Positions 1 through 9,579 are shown, counted from the stretch's first letter. The stretch is DNA of 64,000 bases from Streptomyces marianii (GCF_005795905.1 NZ_VAWE01000001.1:186001-250000), one strand, 5' to 3'. Translations and numbers: made by a program. The notes: generated from the sequence alone by a model not told the origin.

Positions 1-165
1 CTGCTGGCGATGGTCTCTTCCCCGAGGTCGGCTACCGGCTCGTGTGGGCCAAAATGACGGCTGGCCTGCCGGGGATACCGGTTGTCCGCCCGAGCACGAA
101 GGCGCTCCGTGACCTGCGCCGAAGGCTCGGCAGCACACTGGTGCGGGTGAACCCTCATGAGCTCG
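1..165 (+). pseudogene. IS4-family transposase fragment at window edge
   Basis: The reading GLFPEVGYRLVWAKM, then a stretch with VRPS..ALRDLRRRLGS, matches the N-terminal region of IS4-family transposases of actinobacteria. Similarity fades after about base 160 and no DDE catalytic region follows, so the copy is a remnant. Its start lies outside the window. Bases 165 to 510 hold no recognisable gene. Confidence 0.5.
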
Positions 166-513
166 GCATGCGACGGCGGGAGACAACCCGGTGGGAGGGC
201 CCCCGATGTGATCTGGCGTCTGAGCTCCCCGGCGATTCACTCGAACTCTCGCAGCCCACAGCCGTCGTCACACGTACTGCCGGCGCTTCCTTTCGGAACC
301 TCGCTGCCGGGCATCGACATGGCAGAGTCCTGAAGGTTCGGGAAGCCGAACCGCCGACGGGTACACGGCGGCCTCGAACTCCACGTGATGGCGGCCAGTA
401 GATACTCCCCGTAGGCGGCCACTTATCACCCCACCCGTGGCCGAGGGTTTCCCCGCGGACGGCCAGATATCTCCCCAGAACTGGACGGATGCCGGTCAGC
501 GAGGCTGGCCGGT

Positions 514-1003
514 GTGAAGAACAGCAGGGAGATCATGGAGATCCTGGAGGTATACGACCTCACAGGCAGTTACCGAGCGGCGGCCGAGCTGGCCGGCTGC
601 GACCACCACACGGTGGCCCGTTATGTCCAGGCTCGGGCGGGAGGGAAAGAGCCCGACCGAGCGGCAGCACCGGGCCCGCCCGATCGACGAGTACCTGCCG
701 AAGATCGAGGAACTGGTGGTGAACTCCCGACCCGTCTACCACCGCCTCGAAGAACGCATCCGCGCCCACGTCGTCCTGTGCTGGCTCGCACTCCTCCTCA
801 TTCGGATCACCGAGACCACCACCGGCGACACCTGACCGCACATCCGACGACAGCTCGACCGGCTCCATCTGGGCACCTTCACCGGCCCGACCGGAACGTT
901 CCAGCAGGTCACCGCCTTGACCAAGGCCCAGCGAGACCTGCTCGCGAAGCTGGAGATCCCCGCCCCCAAGCAGGTCGTCGCGCTTCAGCCCGCACCCCGC
1001 TGA
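514..1003 (+). pseudogene. Chimeric transposase remnant (IS21 IstA head, IS1634/IS1380-like tail)
   Basis: The first part (KNSREIMEILEVYDLTGSYR..AELAGCDHHTVARYV) is the helix-turn-helix start of an IS21 IstA transposase. It changes frame near base 630 and continues as RPIDEYLPKIEELV. From about base 727 the reading becomes the C-terminus of another family (ERIRAHVVLCWLALLLIRI, then LTKAQRDLLAKL), as in IS1634/IS1380-type transposases. An in-frame TGA at about 835 sits where a Trp codon is expected. Two unrelated transposases are therefore fused end to end and both are dead. Family names come from motif memory; the chimera is seen directly. Confidence 0.6.
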
Positions 1004-1234
1004 CCAGCACGAACGCCACCGCCTAGAGACACGCCCTCCATGCGCCACCACCCATGTCTGCGCAGGTCAGACCCAAATTCGGGCCTCCAGGCCGCTGAAT
1101 TATGTCGAACCTGGGGTTCGCATAGCGCCGGTTCGCTCCGTGGCCGGGGCCGGGGATGGCCGGGCGGGGGTCGCCGGCAGGAAGGGGGCCAGAGCGCTTC
1201 GCCGAGTCCGCCGGGCAGTCGGCGGCGGCCGGGC

Positions 1235-2122
1235 TCAGGACCCGGTGAGGGAGATCGCCAGGTCCGTGATGTTCAGCGGGAACTGGCCGACGGAGGTGGC
1301 CTGGCCGGTGAGGACGTTGATGCTGTACAGCGAGGGGGTAGCGGCGCCGTACGGCGTGAGGGTGGCGAAGGCGGCGTTGTCGACCGTCTTCCCGCCGGAC
1401 AGGGTGCTGTAGATGTCCATGCCGGCGTTGATCCCGGCGTCGATGCCGAGGCTGCCGGTGGGGGCGAGCGTGCCGTTGTTCGCCGGGGACTGGAGGACGA
1501 CCTGGTCGCTGCTCGTGTTGATGTCGACCAGTGTGGTCCCGGTCGCCGCGTTGAGGTCGTTGTTGGTGTAGGCGGCGGCCGAGACGCCCTTGGTCGTGCC
1601 CTCGACGGGCGGGGTGGTGAGGTTCAGGTCCTGGATGGTGCTGTGGTCGTTGAGATTGTGCCGCAGGTTCTGGCCGTTGTCGCTGATCACGCGCAGGCGG
1701 TCCGCCGCCGGGTTGAAGTCGACGCCGAAGTTGGCGCCGTGCAACGCGTACTGGAGCTGGGACACCTTGGTGACCACGACGTCCGCGGTGGCCGGCGGGG
1801 TCTTGATCGTGTAAATGCCGCCCTTGTTACCGACGCCGTACATCAGACCGTTCTGCACCCGGAAGTCGATACCGATCAGGCTGGTGTCGCCGCTGAGGCC
1901 GGTGACGACCCGGACCCAGTCGAGCACCTGCGGTCGGTCGGTCGTGAACGTGGCCATCAGGGTGCCGTCGCCGCTGATCCCGAACGCGCGCAGGCCGGGC
2001 CCGGCGGTGGGGGCGGGGGTGGAGGCGGCCGAGGTGGCGCCCGCCGTGCCGAGGACAAGGGCCGTCGACGTGAGCACGACCGCGACCGACACCATGACGC
2101 GCTTTCCCGCGCCTGTTTTCAT
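1235..2122 (-). CDS. Secreted DUF4394 domain protein
   Basis: A 295-residue protein starting at ATG 2122, chosen because GGGAGG lies just upstream and a signal peptide follows at once: a basic KTGAGKR start, a hydrophobic stretch, then Ala-rich sequence ending near ATSAAS. The mature part matches the DUF4394 family: repeated blade-like segments with GISGDGTLMATF, GIDFRVQNGLMYGVG, GVDFNPAADRLRVISD and NPRHN-type Asn-rich stretches. The function of DUF4394 is not established; the repeat pattern suggests a beta-propeller-like extracellular fold. No operon partner: the upstream gene is divergent, and downstream is transposase debris. Confidence 0.85.
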   Translation of the reverse strand: MKTGAGKRVMVSVAVVLTSTALVLGTAGATSAASTPAPTAGPGLRAFGISGDGTLMATFTTDRPQVLDWVRVVTGLSGDTSLIGIDFRVQNGLMYGVGNKGGIYTIKTPPATADVVVTKVSQLQYALHGANFGVDFNPAADRLRVISDNGQNLRHNLNDHSTIQDLNLTTPPVEGTTKGVSAAAYTNNDLNAATGTTLVDINTSSDQVVLQSPANNGTLAPTGSLGIDAGINAGMDIYSTLSGGKTVDNAAFATLTPYGAATPSLYSINVLTGQATSVGQFPLNITDLAISLTGS

Positions 2123-2439
2123 CGGAGTTTCCCTCCCGTTGAGGAGAGCGCCGTTCGAGGCGCCCGACTGATAGTCCCGTGTCCACTGCACGCGCTGATC
2201 ACCGCAGCCATTGCGGGAGTCGCCCGGAACGGCTCGGGAAGTGGTCCTCCCGAGCCGTTCACGCGGTTCCCATTAAGGCTGCTACACGACTCCTCCACAA
2301 GCAGAACCATTGACGACAACGCCCGGACCCGGGAACTTTGCGCACTGTCACAAGAGCCCCGCCGAGCACTCGCCGCCGCTTTGCGCGAAGTGATGAACGC
2401 CGTCCGGATCCCACCTGTCGGGCCTTCGCCCCGCATGAC

Positions 2440-3696
2440 ATGCTGGCGCCCATGGGGAGCCTCTTCGCCCAACTGGCCCGGCGGACGCCGGCCAACGCCC
2501 GCCGTGAGGTTGAGACATACACACGGGAGATCCCGGAGCTCCGGTTCCTGGACAGGGACCCCCGGGCGCGGGAAAGGGCGCTGGAGCACGCGATGTGGCT
2601 CCGCCGCCGGACCGTCGAACTATCCCCATACAACGGGGAGTTGAACGAAGACGATCTCAGCCGCATCGCATCGATGGGAGAGCTGCGGGCAAGTGCCGGG
2701 ATGTCGCTGGACGCGCGGCAGAGGGTGCTGCACGTGCACACCGCTCTCATGCTGCGTGACATCACCGAGGCCACCGAGGCCGAGCGCGGCGGAGATGTCG
2801 ACGAGCTCATACGCATGATGGCCTGGTTCGCCCCGCAGAGCGAACGCGGTATCGACGCCTACCGCCAGGGATTCCTACGCGTACTGCGCCGCCGGCTTTC
2901 GTACACCGAACAGGTCGCCCTGCTGACCCGGTCGCTACTGAACTGGGACCCGATTTCGGCGGAACTCGCCGCAGCAGTCGGTATGGAACTGCCGGAACGC
3001 TGCGCCGTGACGGTGTTCCGCCTTCCGGAACGGCCCACCGCAGGTCATTTCCTGGAAAGCGAGATCGGGGTGCTGGTGAAGAGCCACCGAGTGCCCGTCA
3101 TGTGGGGACCGGAAGGCGGCGACGGGAGCGGGGAGCTCATCGCCCTGTTTCCCCTGTTCTCCGGCGCCGCGGCGGCGGAGAACGCACCGCCGCATCCGGT
3201 CCCCGGCCTCCTGCCCGACGCCACCCCCGACCACCTGCCGGATCTCGCCCAGGACTTCGCCCGGGCCCTCGGCCGCCCCTGCGCCGTCGGCACGGCCACC
3301 GCACCACTGCCGGAGCTGTCCGGCGCTCTGGACCGCGCCCGGCGGATCAGCCGGGCAGCCCCGCTGCACCGGGCGCCCTCCCGGCCGCGGCCGCACACCC
3401 TGGCGGATGTGTTCGTCGAACTCGCCGTCGCCGAAGTGCCGTTCGTCGACGACTGGATCCGCACGGTGGCCCGCCGCCTGGAGACCGGTCCCGACCTCCT
3501 CGGCACCCTCGACGCGTACTACCGCCACGACATGCACCGCGGTGCCACGGCGAGCGCGCTCAACGTCCACACCCGCACCCTGGACTACCGCCTGCGCCGG
3601 GTCCGCGAACTCACGGGCATCGACCCCGGCTCGACGCGTGGCGTTCGCACGCTCAGCGCCGTCGTCACCCGGCGCGTGTCGGGAGCGTGGCGCTGA
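2440..3696 (+). CDS. PucR-family transcriptional regulator
   Basis: A regulator of about 418 residues. ATG 2440 or ATG 2452 are the plausible starts, because upstream in-frame sequence does not look coding. The N-terminal half is helical and resembles the RsbRD-like sensor of CdaR/PucR regulators. The C-terminus carries the PucR-type helix-turn-helix: YRHDMHRGATASALNVH, then TLDYRLRRVRELTGIDP. Such proteins usually respond to small metabolites and often control neighbouring genes. It diverges from the DUF4394 gene and its end overlaps the 3' end of the broken SDR on the other strand by about 30 bp. Confidence 0.85.
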   Translation: MLAPMGSLFAQLARRTPANARREVETYTREIPELRFLDRDPRARERALEHAMWLRRRTVELSPYNGELNEDDLSRIASMGELRASAGMSLDARQRVLHVHTALMLRDITEATEAERGGDVDELIRMMAWFAPQSERGIDAYRQGFLRVLRRRLSYTEQVALLTRSLLNWDPISAELAAAVGMELPERCAVTVFRLPERPTAGHFLESEIGVLVKSHRVPVMWGPEGGDGSGELIALFPLFSGAAAAENAPPHPVPGLLPDATPDHLPDLAQDFARALGRPCAVGTATAPLPELSGALDRARRISRAAPLHRAPSRPRPHTLADVFVELAVAEVPFVDDWIRTVARRLETGPDLLGTLDAYYRHDMHRGATASALNVHTRTLDYRLRRVRELTGIDPGSTRGVRTLSAVVTRRVSGAWR

Positions 3697-4026
3697 TCTC
3701 GCCGGGCGCACCGGACCTGTGGCGGCCTGCCGCGGCGTCGTCGATACGGTGGCGCAGCCGCCGCATCCCGCGCAGCCAGCGGTCGGTGTCGGCCACGCGG
3801 TGGGCGTAGTGGTCGCGTACCTCGGCGTGGGGAAGGATCAGAAAGCGCCCGTCCGCGAGCCCCTTCATCACCTCGTCAGCCACGTCCTGCGGGTCGGGCA
3901 CCGAGGCGCCGACCACCTCCTTCCCAGCGGCGTCCGACCGCTCGTACATCTCGGTGAGCACACCCAGCGGGCACACGACCTGGACCGTGACGCCCCTGTC
4001 ACCGTAGTTGGCCGACAGCCACTCAG
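3665..4026 (-). pseudogene. Short-chain dehydrogenase, C-terminal piece
   Basis: Reading on the minus strand from base 4026, EWLSANYGDRGVTVQVVCPLG, then TEMYERSD and SVPDPQDVADEVMKGL, is the C-terminal third of an SDR (after the catalytic Tyr/Lys). The N-terminal two thirds lie at 7656-8136. The two pieces are separated by an IS plus a group II intron. Joining ..HGALAFAE to WLSANYG.. restores a normal SDR sequence. The gene also has frameshifts in the other half, so it was already decaying or has decayed since. Confidence 0.8.
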
Positions 4027-4081
4027 TAGGGTCGGGGACTGGCGCGGTGGCTGTCGCTCCGTTTCCAGTCCCCGCCGCTTC

Positions 4082-4113
4082 AAACCGTGCATGCGGTTCT
4101 CCCGCACACGGCT
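4082..4113 (-). ncRNA. Group II intron domain V
   Basis: On the minus strand AGCCGTGTGCGG, a GAGA-type turn, and CCGCATGCACGGTTT form the short catalytic hairpin typical of domain V, including the AGC near its base. It lies just downstream of the reverse transcriptase gene and just before the domain VI stem, as expected for the intron 3' end. Confidence 0.7.
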
Positions 4114-4125
4114 TTCCGACATCGT

Positions 4126-5490
4126 TCACCGACTGGCATGCGCTGTCGCCCTGCGTACGGTTCCGGTGAGGCGGTAGACCCCGAGCCGGGTGATCCACCC
4201 GTAGGTGAATCGGGTGGTCCAGTTCCGGCCTCGCAGTCCGTGTTTCCGGCTGGCGAGGATGGCCAGCCGTTCGTGAACGTAGCCGTCGACCGCGTTGAAC
4301 TTCCGCCCGGAGTTCCCGTTGCGGAAGTACGCACCCCAGCCCCGCAGCACGGGGTTGAGATCGGCGACCACGGCGGCCACCGGCCGTTCGATCTTGGAGC
4401 GTCCGGTGGCCGCGCGGACTTTGTCCCGCAGCACCCGCATCGCTCTGACCGAGGGCCAGCGCTGCAAATAGAACTTGCCCCGCCATCTCCACGACTCCAC
4501 TTTCCGGTGGTGGAAGCCGAGGAAGTCGAAGCCTCGCCCGCCCCTGCTGAGGCAGGTGATCCCGGACTTTTCGGGATGCAGCCGCATCCCGAGCCGGTCC
4601 AGCACCCTCGCTGCCAGCTCCCGTGCCTGTTCGGCCCGTTGGCTGGTCGGCGACAAGACCACGAAGTCATCGCAGTACCTCACCAGCACTCCCAGCCGGC
4701 GGCCCTCGTCCTGCCACGCCTCATCGAGGACATGCAGGGCGATGTTCGCCAGCAGAGGTGATACCGGTGAGCCCTGTGGGGTTCCCGCCCCGGTCGGAGA
4801 GGTCACCCCGCCCTCCAGCACTCCCATCCGAAGCCAGGCCCGGATCAGCTTCAGCATCGGCCGGTCCACCACACGCCGGGCCACCTGGGCCATCAGCGCT
4901 TCGTGGTCGATCGTGCCGAAACAGTCACGGATATCGGCCTCGAAGACCCACTCCCGGCCCTGGTTCACAGACAGGCGCACGCCTTCGCACGCGTCGATCG
5001 CGGACCGTTTGGGCCTAAATCCGTAGCTCGCCTCGGTGAACCCGGCCTCGAAGACCGGTTCGAGAACCAGCTTCGCGGCCGTCATCACCACCCGGTCCGC
5101 CACGGTGGGAATCGACAGCGGCCGGAACTCCCCCGGCCGCCCCGGCTTGGGAATCTTTACCCGCCGAAGCACCGACGGACGATACGTATACGTCCGCAGT
5201 TGCTCCGCCAGGTCCTGGAGGAACGCGTCCACCCCCGAGGCCGCCACCGCGTCGACACTCACGCCGTCGACGCCGGGGGCTCCCCGGTTCTCACACACAC
5301 CGGCCCACGCCCGCCGAAGAACGTCCATACGGTGGACATGGCCATACAGGGCATGGAACCGGCGTTCGGGTTCTTGCTTGGCACATCGGTAGAGCGTCCG
5401 CCGCAAGGCTCGGACCTTGTCCAAAGGACGGCCACCCGGTCCCGCGGTGCCTTCCTCCCGGCGGATGGATCTAGCCGATACGGCACTCAT
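4126..5490 (-). CDS. ltrA: Group II intron reverse transcriptase/maturase
   Basis: A 454-residue intron-encoded protein. The RT domain shows RPLSIPTVADRVVMTA (block 2), SYGFRPKRSA (block 3), FEADIRDCFGTIDH (block 4), GTPQGSPVSPLLANIALH (block 5), and RYCDDFVVL, the YxDD catalytic motif with Cys at the variable position. LHPEKSGI and FLGFHHRKV follow. The C-terminal region (VLRGWGAYFRNGNSGRKFNAVD) is the maturase X domain. No clear HNH endonuclease domain is seen. The protein should splice its own intron and copy it into DNA. It appears full length although the intron RNA is truncated at its 5' end. Confidence 0.92.
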   Translation of the reverse strand: MSAVSARSIRREEGTAGPGGRPLDKVRALRRTLYRCAKQEPERRFHALYGHVHRMDVLRRAWAGVCENRGAPGVDGVSVDAVAASGVDAFLQDLAEQLRTYTYRPSVLRRVKIPKPGRPGEFRPLSIPTVADRVVMTAAKLVLEPVFEAGFTEASYGFRPKRSAIDACEGVRLSVNQGREWVFEADIRDCFGTIDHEALMAQVARRVVDRPMLKLIRAWLRMGVLEGGVTSPTGAGTPQGSPVSPLLANIALHVLDEAWQDEGRRLGVLVRYCDDFVVLSPTSQRAEQARELAARVLDRLGMRLHPEKSGITCLSRGGRGFDFLGFHHRKVESWRWRGKFYLQRWPSVRAMRVLRDKVRAATGRSKIERPVAAVVADLNPVLRGWGAYFRNGNSGRKFNAVDGYVHERLAILASRKHGLRGRNWTTRFTYGWITRLGVYRLTGTVRRATAHASR

Positions 5491-6073
5491 CCGGGTCCCT
5501 CCCTGTTCACGATCCGCATCGATGAAGCAGGGGCCCTTCGCTCCCGGCGGGTTGTGTTGTCCCGCCGATCGGCACTACTACGGCCCCCTCCGACTGCCTC
5601 TCGGCAGCCCGCCACTTCCCGGTTCTTCCGGTTATAGGCGGGCCACGCTTCCCGCGCCGCATGCGCGGGGCCGAGGAGGCTCTCTCCAGTTCCCAGGACA
5701 CCCGTCCGGCCATTCCACGCCCCTTACGCCGGGAGGTTCTTCGGCGACCGCTCCAGGTCCAAGATCGCCTTCCATGGCCTTCGCCGTTCAAGCACAGGCT
5801 CGGCTCCTCCTTGGCCCCGCCTTCCGGCGGGCTTAAATGACGACGCTGCAGGCTTCACTTCATGTTGCGGACTGGCCGGTTACACACCCCCGAAGGGCGC
5901 TTGTCACTCCACTTCGACGCCACCATTTCGAGTGACGCCGGGAGTCAGCTACCGGGGACCCTGGCGTCTCCCCGGACCGGACTTCCACCGGCTGGCTATC
6001 CTGAGCTTGACGTCCGGTTACATCATCCACATCCCTTCTGAACTGGGACGACGTCCGGACTGCTGGACGTACG

Positions 6074-7655
6074 CTTGGCGTTTAACCGCGCGGGTCACCC
6101 GACCTGCTGATCTGCGGTTCTTTCCGGAACAGCGGTGGCGGCCGTTCTTCACGCTTCGAGGTGTCGAGCAACGAAGCATCGAGGAACGGCCGCTGTGTAT
6201 GAGTGTCCCTGCCGGAGCGTCCGAGGGCGAGGCGTTGGGTGTCCTGTCCCGCTTTCGGGTCGAGTTCTACGAGTGCCTGTACAAGCGGGCGGATGCGCTC
6301 TTCGAGCTCACGGACGCGGTGTTGTGTGCGGACGGGCCGGTGAAGACGCTGGTCGAGCTGTCGCTGGCGGTCGAGCACCGGCGTGGGCACGGCGCGATGT
6401 ACGCGGCGCTGGACCGGGGCTGGGCGGAGCCGACGCGGTTGCGCCGCGCGCTGTCGGGCCTGCCGCTGCCGAGGGCGGCCGACGGGCGGATCGTGCTGGC
6501 CGTGGACGTGAGCAACTGGCTCCGTCCCGACGCTCCGACCAGCGATGACCGCCTGTTCTGCCACGTCTACGGACGTGGTGCCCGGAGCAAGGACCAGTTC
6601 GTGCCGGGCTGGCCCTACTCCTTCGTCGCCGCTCTGGAAACGGGCCATACCTCCTGGGTCGCCATGCTGGACGCCGTGCGTCTGGGGCCTGCCGATGACG
6701 CGACCGCGGTCACGGCCAATCAGCTCCGTGACACCGTCGAGCGGCTGCTCCATGCCGGGCAGTGGAATCCCGGAGATCCCGAGGTCCTCGTGGTCATGGA
6801 CTCCGGCTATGACGTCGCCTACCTGTCGCACGCGCTGGCGGACCTGCCCGTCGTCCTGCTCGGGCGTCTGCGCTCGGACCGGGTGATGCTCCGAGACCCT
6901 GGCCCGGCCCGGTCCGGGCCCAGGGGCGGCCGCCCGCGCCGGCACGGTGGGGTCCTGGCCCTGTCGCGGCCCGAGACCTGGCACAGCCCCGAGGTGACCA
7001 CGTCCACGGACACCACCCGCTACGGCACCGCCGAGGCGAGAGCCTGGGACCGGATGCACCCCCGGCTCACCCACCGCGGACCCTGGCTGAACCATGCCGA
7101 GGAGGAACTACCCGTCCTGCACGGCACGTTGATCCGCCTGACGGTCGAGCGCCTGCCGGGTGACCGCGACCCGAAACCGGTGTGGCTGTGGTGCTCGGCC
7201 ACCGGCGCCACCGGCGCGGACGTGGATCGCTGGTGGCAGGCGTTCCTACACAGGTTCGATCTTGAGCACACGTTCAGGCTGATGAAGCAGACACTCGGCT
7301 GGACACGCCCGAAGGTCCGCCACACCGGCACCGCCGACCTGTGGACCTGGCTGATCATCGCCGCACACACCCAGCTCCGCCTCGCCCGAGCTTTCGCCGA
7401 GGACCTCCGCCGTCCCTGGGAACGACCAGCGACCGAACCCCGCCGCCTCACCCCCGCCCGGGTCCGTCGCGGGTTTCGCAACATCCGCGCAACAGCAGCC
7501 CGCCCAGCGACCGCACCGAAACCAACCCGGCCCGGGCCTGGCCGGCCTCCCGGCTCGAAGAACAAGCAACGTGCCAAGCGCCACGACGTCGGCAAAACCA
7601 TCAAACGCGCCGAATCGATCAAGGAACACCAAACACAACGGGGTTAAACGCCAAG
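6074..7655 (+). mobile_element. Insertion sequence with NF041680-type transposase
   Basis: The 1582-bp element is bounded by inverted repeats CTTGGCGTTTAACC at 6074-6087 and its reverse complement at 7642-7655. It carries one transposase gene. On the right the broken SDR gene starts at once with CTCAG (7656-7660). On the left it abuts the group II intron. A matching CTCAG lies at the far side of the intron (4022-4026), suggesting the IS created a short target duplication and the intron then entered at the IS edge. Confidence 0.75.
6199..7647 (+). CDS. Transposase, NF041680 type (IS701/IS4-like DDE)
   Basis: A 482-residue protein starting at ATG 6199; the reading frame upstream extends into intron and terminal sequence and is not used. 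RIVLAVDVSNWLRPDAP holds the first catalytic Asp (VDVSNW), VLVVMDSGYDVAYL the second, and WWQAFLHRFDLEHTFRLMKQ carries the Glu in the LEHTFR motif. This DDE arrangement is typical of IS4-superfamily transposases annotated as NF041680 in Streptomyces. The C-terminus is basic and Pro-rich (PGPGRPPGSKNKQRAK). It appears intact. Confidence 0.88.
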   Translation: MSVPAGASEGEALGVLSRFRVEFYECLYKRADALFELTDAVLCADGPVKTLVELSLAVEHRRGHGAMYAALDRGWAEPTRLRRALSGLPLPRAADGRIVLAVDVSNWLRPDAPTSDDRLFCHVYGRGARSKDQFVPGWPYSFVAALETGHTSWVAMLDAVRLGPADDATAVTANQLRDTVERLLHAGQWNPGDPEVLVVMDSGYDVAYLSHALADLPVVLLGRLRSDRVMLRDPGPARSGPRGGRPRRHGGVLALSRPETWHSPEVTTSTDTTRYGTAEARAWDRMHPRLTHRGPWLNHAEEELPVLHGTLIRLTVERLPGDRDPKPVWLWCSATGATGADVDRWWQAFLHRFDLEHTFRLMKQTLGWTRPKVRHTGTADLWTWLIIAAHTQLRLARAFAEDLRRPWERPATEPRRLTPARVRRGFRNIRATAARPATAPKPTRPGPGRPPGSKNKQRAKRHDVGKTIKRAESIKEHQTQRG

Positions 7656-8136
7656 CTCAGCGAATGCCAGCGCGCCGTGCTTGGACACGGAGCAGGGCGC
7701 CGACTCGAGGTCGGTGAGCAGGCCGGCCGCGGAGACGGTGGCGACCAGCCGGCCGCGTTCCATCCGAGGTCCGATCAGATGGCGGGAGGCACGGACGTGG
7801 CCCATGACATTGACCTGCCAGACGCTGTCCCACACCTCCTCCGGTGCGTGCTCCGAGCCACCGGGTTCGATCCCGGCGTTCGCGTAGTACAGGTCGATCT
7901 CGCCGAGGTATTCGCGCGCCGCGGCGATGAGCGCGGCCACGCCCTCCTCGGCCCCCGCGTCGCCGGTACGGCGAGCCCGCCGATCTCGTCGGCGACCCGG
8001 GCCGCCGCACCGGCGTCCAGGTCGTTGATCACGAGCCGGCGCCCTCGGCAGCGAAGCGGCGGGCGGGCGCCGCCCCGATACCCAACCCCGCCCCGGTGAC
8101 CACGACACCGGCGTCCTCGAGGTCCATGGCCGCCAT
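7656..8136 (-). pseudogene. Short-chain dehydrogenase, N-terminal piece with frameshifts
   Basis: From ATG 8136 the reading MDLEDAGVVVTGAGLGIGAA..ARRFAAEGA contains the SDR TGxxxGIG nucleotide-binding motif. It shifts frame near 8030 (continuing RLVINDLDAGAAARVADEIGG) and again near 7970 (continuing DAGAEEGVAALIAAAREYLGEIDL). YYANAGIEPGG is the NAG motif, and CSVSKHGALAFAE holds the region around the catalytic Lys. At 7656 the sequence meets the IS inverted repeat. The rest of the gene is at 3665-4026. Two frameshifts plus an insertion make this a clear pseudogene. Confidence 0.8.
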
Positions 8137-8141
8137 CGGGC

Positions 8142-8402
8142 TCACTGGCCTGCGACGGCGGGCACGAGCTTGCCGTGGTTCTCGCCGCGGAAGAGCCTGA
8201 GCAGCGTGTCCGGGAAGGCGCTGGCCGCCGTCCACCACGTCCTCCACGGAGATGAGCCTGCCCTCGGCGCGCCACTCGGCCAGCTGAGCGACGACCTCGG
8301 CGTAGCGGTCGGCGTAGTCGAAGACGACCATGCCGGTCATGATCGCGCGGTTCACGAGCAGCGACAGGTAATTGCTCGGGCCCTTGACCGGTTCAGTGTT
8401 GG
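8142..8402 (-). pseudogene. NADP-dependent oxidoreductase (MDR/PTGR type) C-terminal remnant
   Basis: The reading TEPVKGPSNYLSLLVNRAIMTGMVVFDYADRY, written here in parts as NYLSLLVNRAIM and VVFDYADRY, is the C-terminal end of medium-chain NADP-dependent oxidoreductases of the prostaglandin reductase/leukotriene B4 dehydrogenase family. After EDVVDGG the frame shifts near 8215 and continues FPDTLLRLFRGENHGKLV to the stop at 8142. The nucleotide-binding domain is absent. The stop lies only 5 bp before the SDR start, so the two genes were once probably co-transcribed. Confidence 0.7.
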
Positions 8403-8429
8403 CTCCCGCCCGGCCCGTACGTGACGACC

Positions 8430-9110
8430 GGCGCAGGCCGTCGTCCCGTACGGGCCGGATCCGCTTCAGGAGGCGAAGACCCCCTCTCCAGCCGGGGGAT
8501 CAGGTCCCGGAGAGTCTCTTCCCAACAGCCGCCGTTGTGACTGCCGTTGCACAGCGTGCCCCAGCCGGAGCCGTCGCCGTAGTTGACGTAGTGGCACGAC
8601 ATACCGAGGACGTCCATCGCGTTCTTGACATGTGTGGCCGCTCCTTCGAGCCAAAACTCGATGTCGGTGGGCGAGCCGCCGCCGTCCCGACAGACAGGGA
8701 GACGCCGACAACGCCGGGCTTGACGCCGCGCACTGCCGCGCCCACTCGGGGGCCCGCGGCTCCGCCTCGCGGACGCAGCGCAGGTGCACGAGCGCCCGGG
8801 CCCGATTCTCGGCCCGCCCGTCATTCATGTGCCGCAGGGCGAGCAAGACCCCCAGCCGGGCCACCACGGCGTTGCGCCGTTACCCGTCGGAGCCCAGCAG
8901 CCGTTCCAGTTCCGTCAGTTCGTCCAGGATCCGGTCGAGGAAGGCCTGGTCGACGGTAGTCCCCCGCGGGACCCTCGGCGGCGCCCGGTGGAAGGGGATC
9001 AGCAGATCGGGCCGCCCGGCCGCATCCCGCGCCCAGGCCCATAGCCCCGTGTCCCGCCGCTGCCGTGGTCCATCGCGCCCCCGCTCCGCTCGTCCCGGTG
9101 CTCACATCAG
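8430..9110 (-). pseudogene. Decayed genes of unknown function
   Basis: Two coding-like stretches lie on the minus strand. The upstream one (about 9090-8884) reads RDTGLWAWARDAAGRPDLL.. and ends ILDELTELERLLGSDG at a TAA, but an in-frame stop at about 9103 removes its start. The second starts near GTG 8870 (VVARLGVLLALRHMNDGRA), changes frame near 8720-8700, and continues DIEFWLEGAATHVKNAMDV and MSCHYVNYGDGSGWGTLCN. I do not recognise either family. Codon bias favours coding; the frame breaks favour decay. Confidence 0.4.
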
Positions 9111-9354
9111 GATGCCCGATCTCCGGGCTCCGGGAGGCCGGACAACAGGGAGTGGACGGAAGGCGCCCCGGAGGCGCCCGGCAACCGACCGGTCCAGCCG
9201 TCCTTGCGGGACCCGGATCCGAGGCCAACGCGCCCGAACCGCGGGTGTCACATGGGCCGCGTCATGGCTGTGGCGTCGGCGGGCTCGGTACGCCTTCGCG
9301 AGCTCCCGAACGCCCGGTCGAGGGCTTCCGTACCGCCGCTCCCTGAGGTCCCGG

Positions 9355-9579
9355 TCATGCCGCACGCCGATCACGCCCGTCCGCGCCCAGATCGGCCCGC
9401 ATCGCGCGCCGCATCTCCCGCAGCCGGCCCCACAACGCGTCGATGTCCTCCCGCACGGCGGCGGGCGAGTCGCCAGGTCGCGGGACACAGTCGTCCAGGC
9501 GCCTGAGACTGCCGTACACCGCTCTGAGCGCGTGGCTGACCTCGCCCGCGATGCCGAGCACGTTCTCCGGCAGCCGCAT
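9355..9579 (-). CDS. Small helical protein of unknown function
   Basis: From ATG 9579 a 74-residue protein MRLPENVLGIAGEVSHALRA.. with a charged helical C-terminus (ALWGRLREMRRAMRADLGADG). The upstream part of the frame does not look coding, hence this start. No family was recognised. It lies upstream of the decayed genes at 8430-9110 on the same strand and may belong to the same former unit. Confidence 0.35.
   Translation of the reverse strand: MRLPENVLGIAGEVSHALRAVYGSLRRLDDCVPRPGDSPAAVREDIDALWGRLREMRRAMRADLGADGRDRRAA

Larger units (their letters stand above)
4027..6073 (-). mobile_element. Group II intron, 5'-truncated
   Basis: The element encodes a group II intron reverse transcriptase and has intron RNA features on the minus strand. 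Domain V is at 4082-4113. A domain VI-like stem (GGGGACTGG pairing with CCAGTCCCC) follows, and the 3' boundary is put at about 4027, ending in AC before CTGAGTGGCTG of the host SDR gene. The 5' side (5850-6073) contains domain I-like sequence such as AGTGACAAGCGCCC and GCCGGTGGAAGTCCGG. No GTGYG 5' end was found before the sequence runs into the inverted repeat of the neighbouring IS at 6074, so the 5' end seems lost. Domain limits are judged by eye. Confidence 0.7.

Noticed and set aside
42..401. The complete 119-codon frame at the left edge as a gene.
   Set aside because: Only its first third matches a transposase; the rest is not coding-like.
1040..2644. A 534-codon plus-strand frame.
   Set aside because: It is antisense to the DUF4394 gene and overlaps the PucR start; composition is Gly/Arg/Val-rich without domains.
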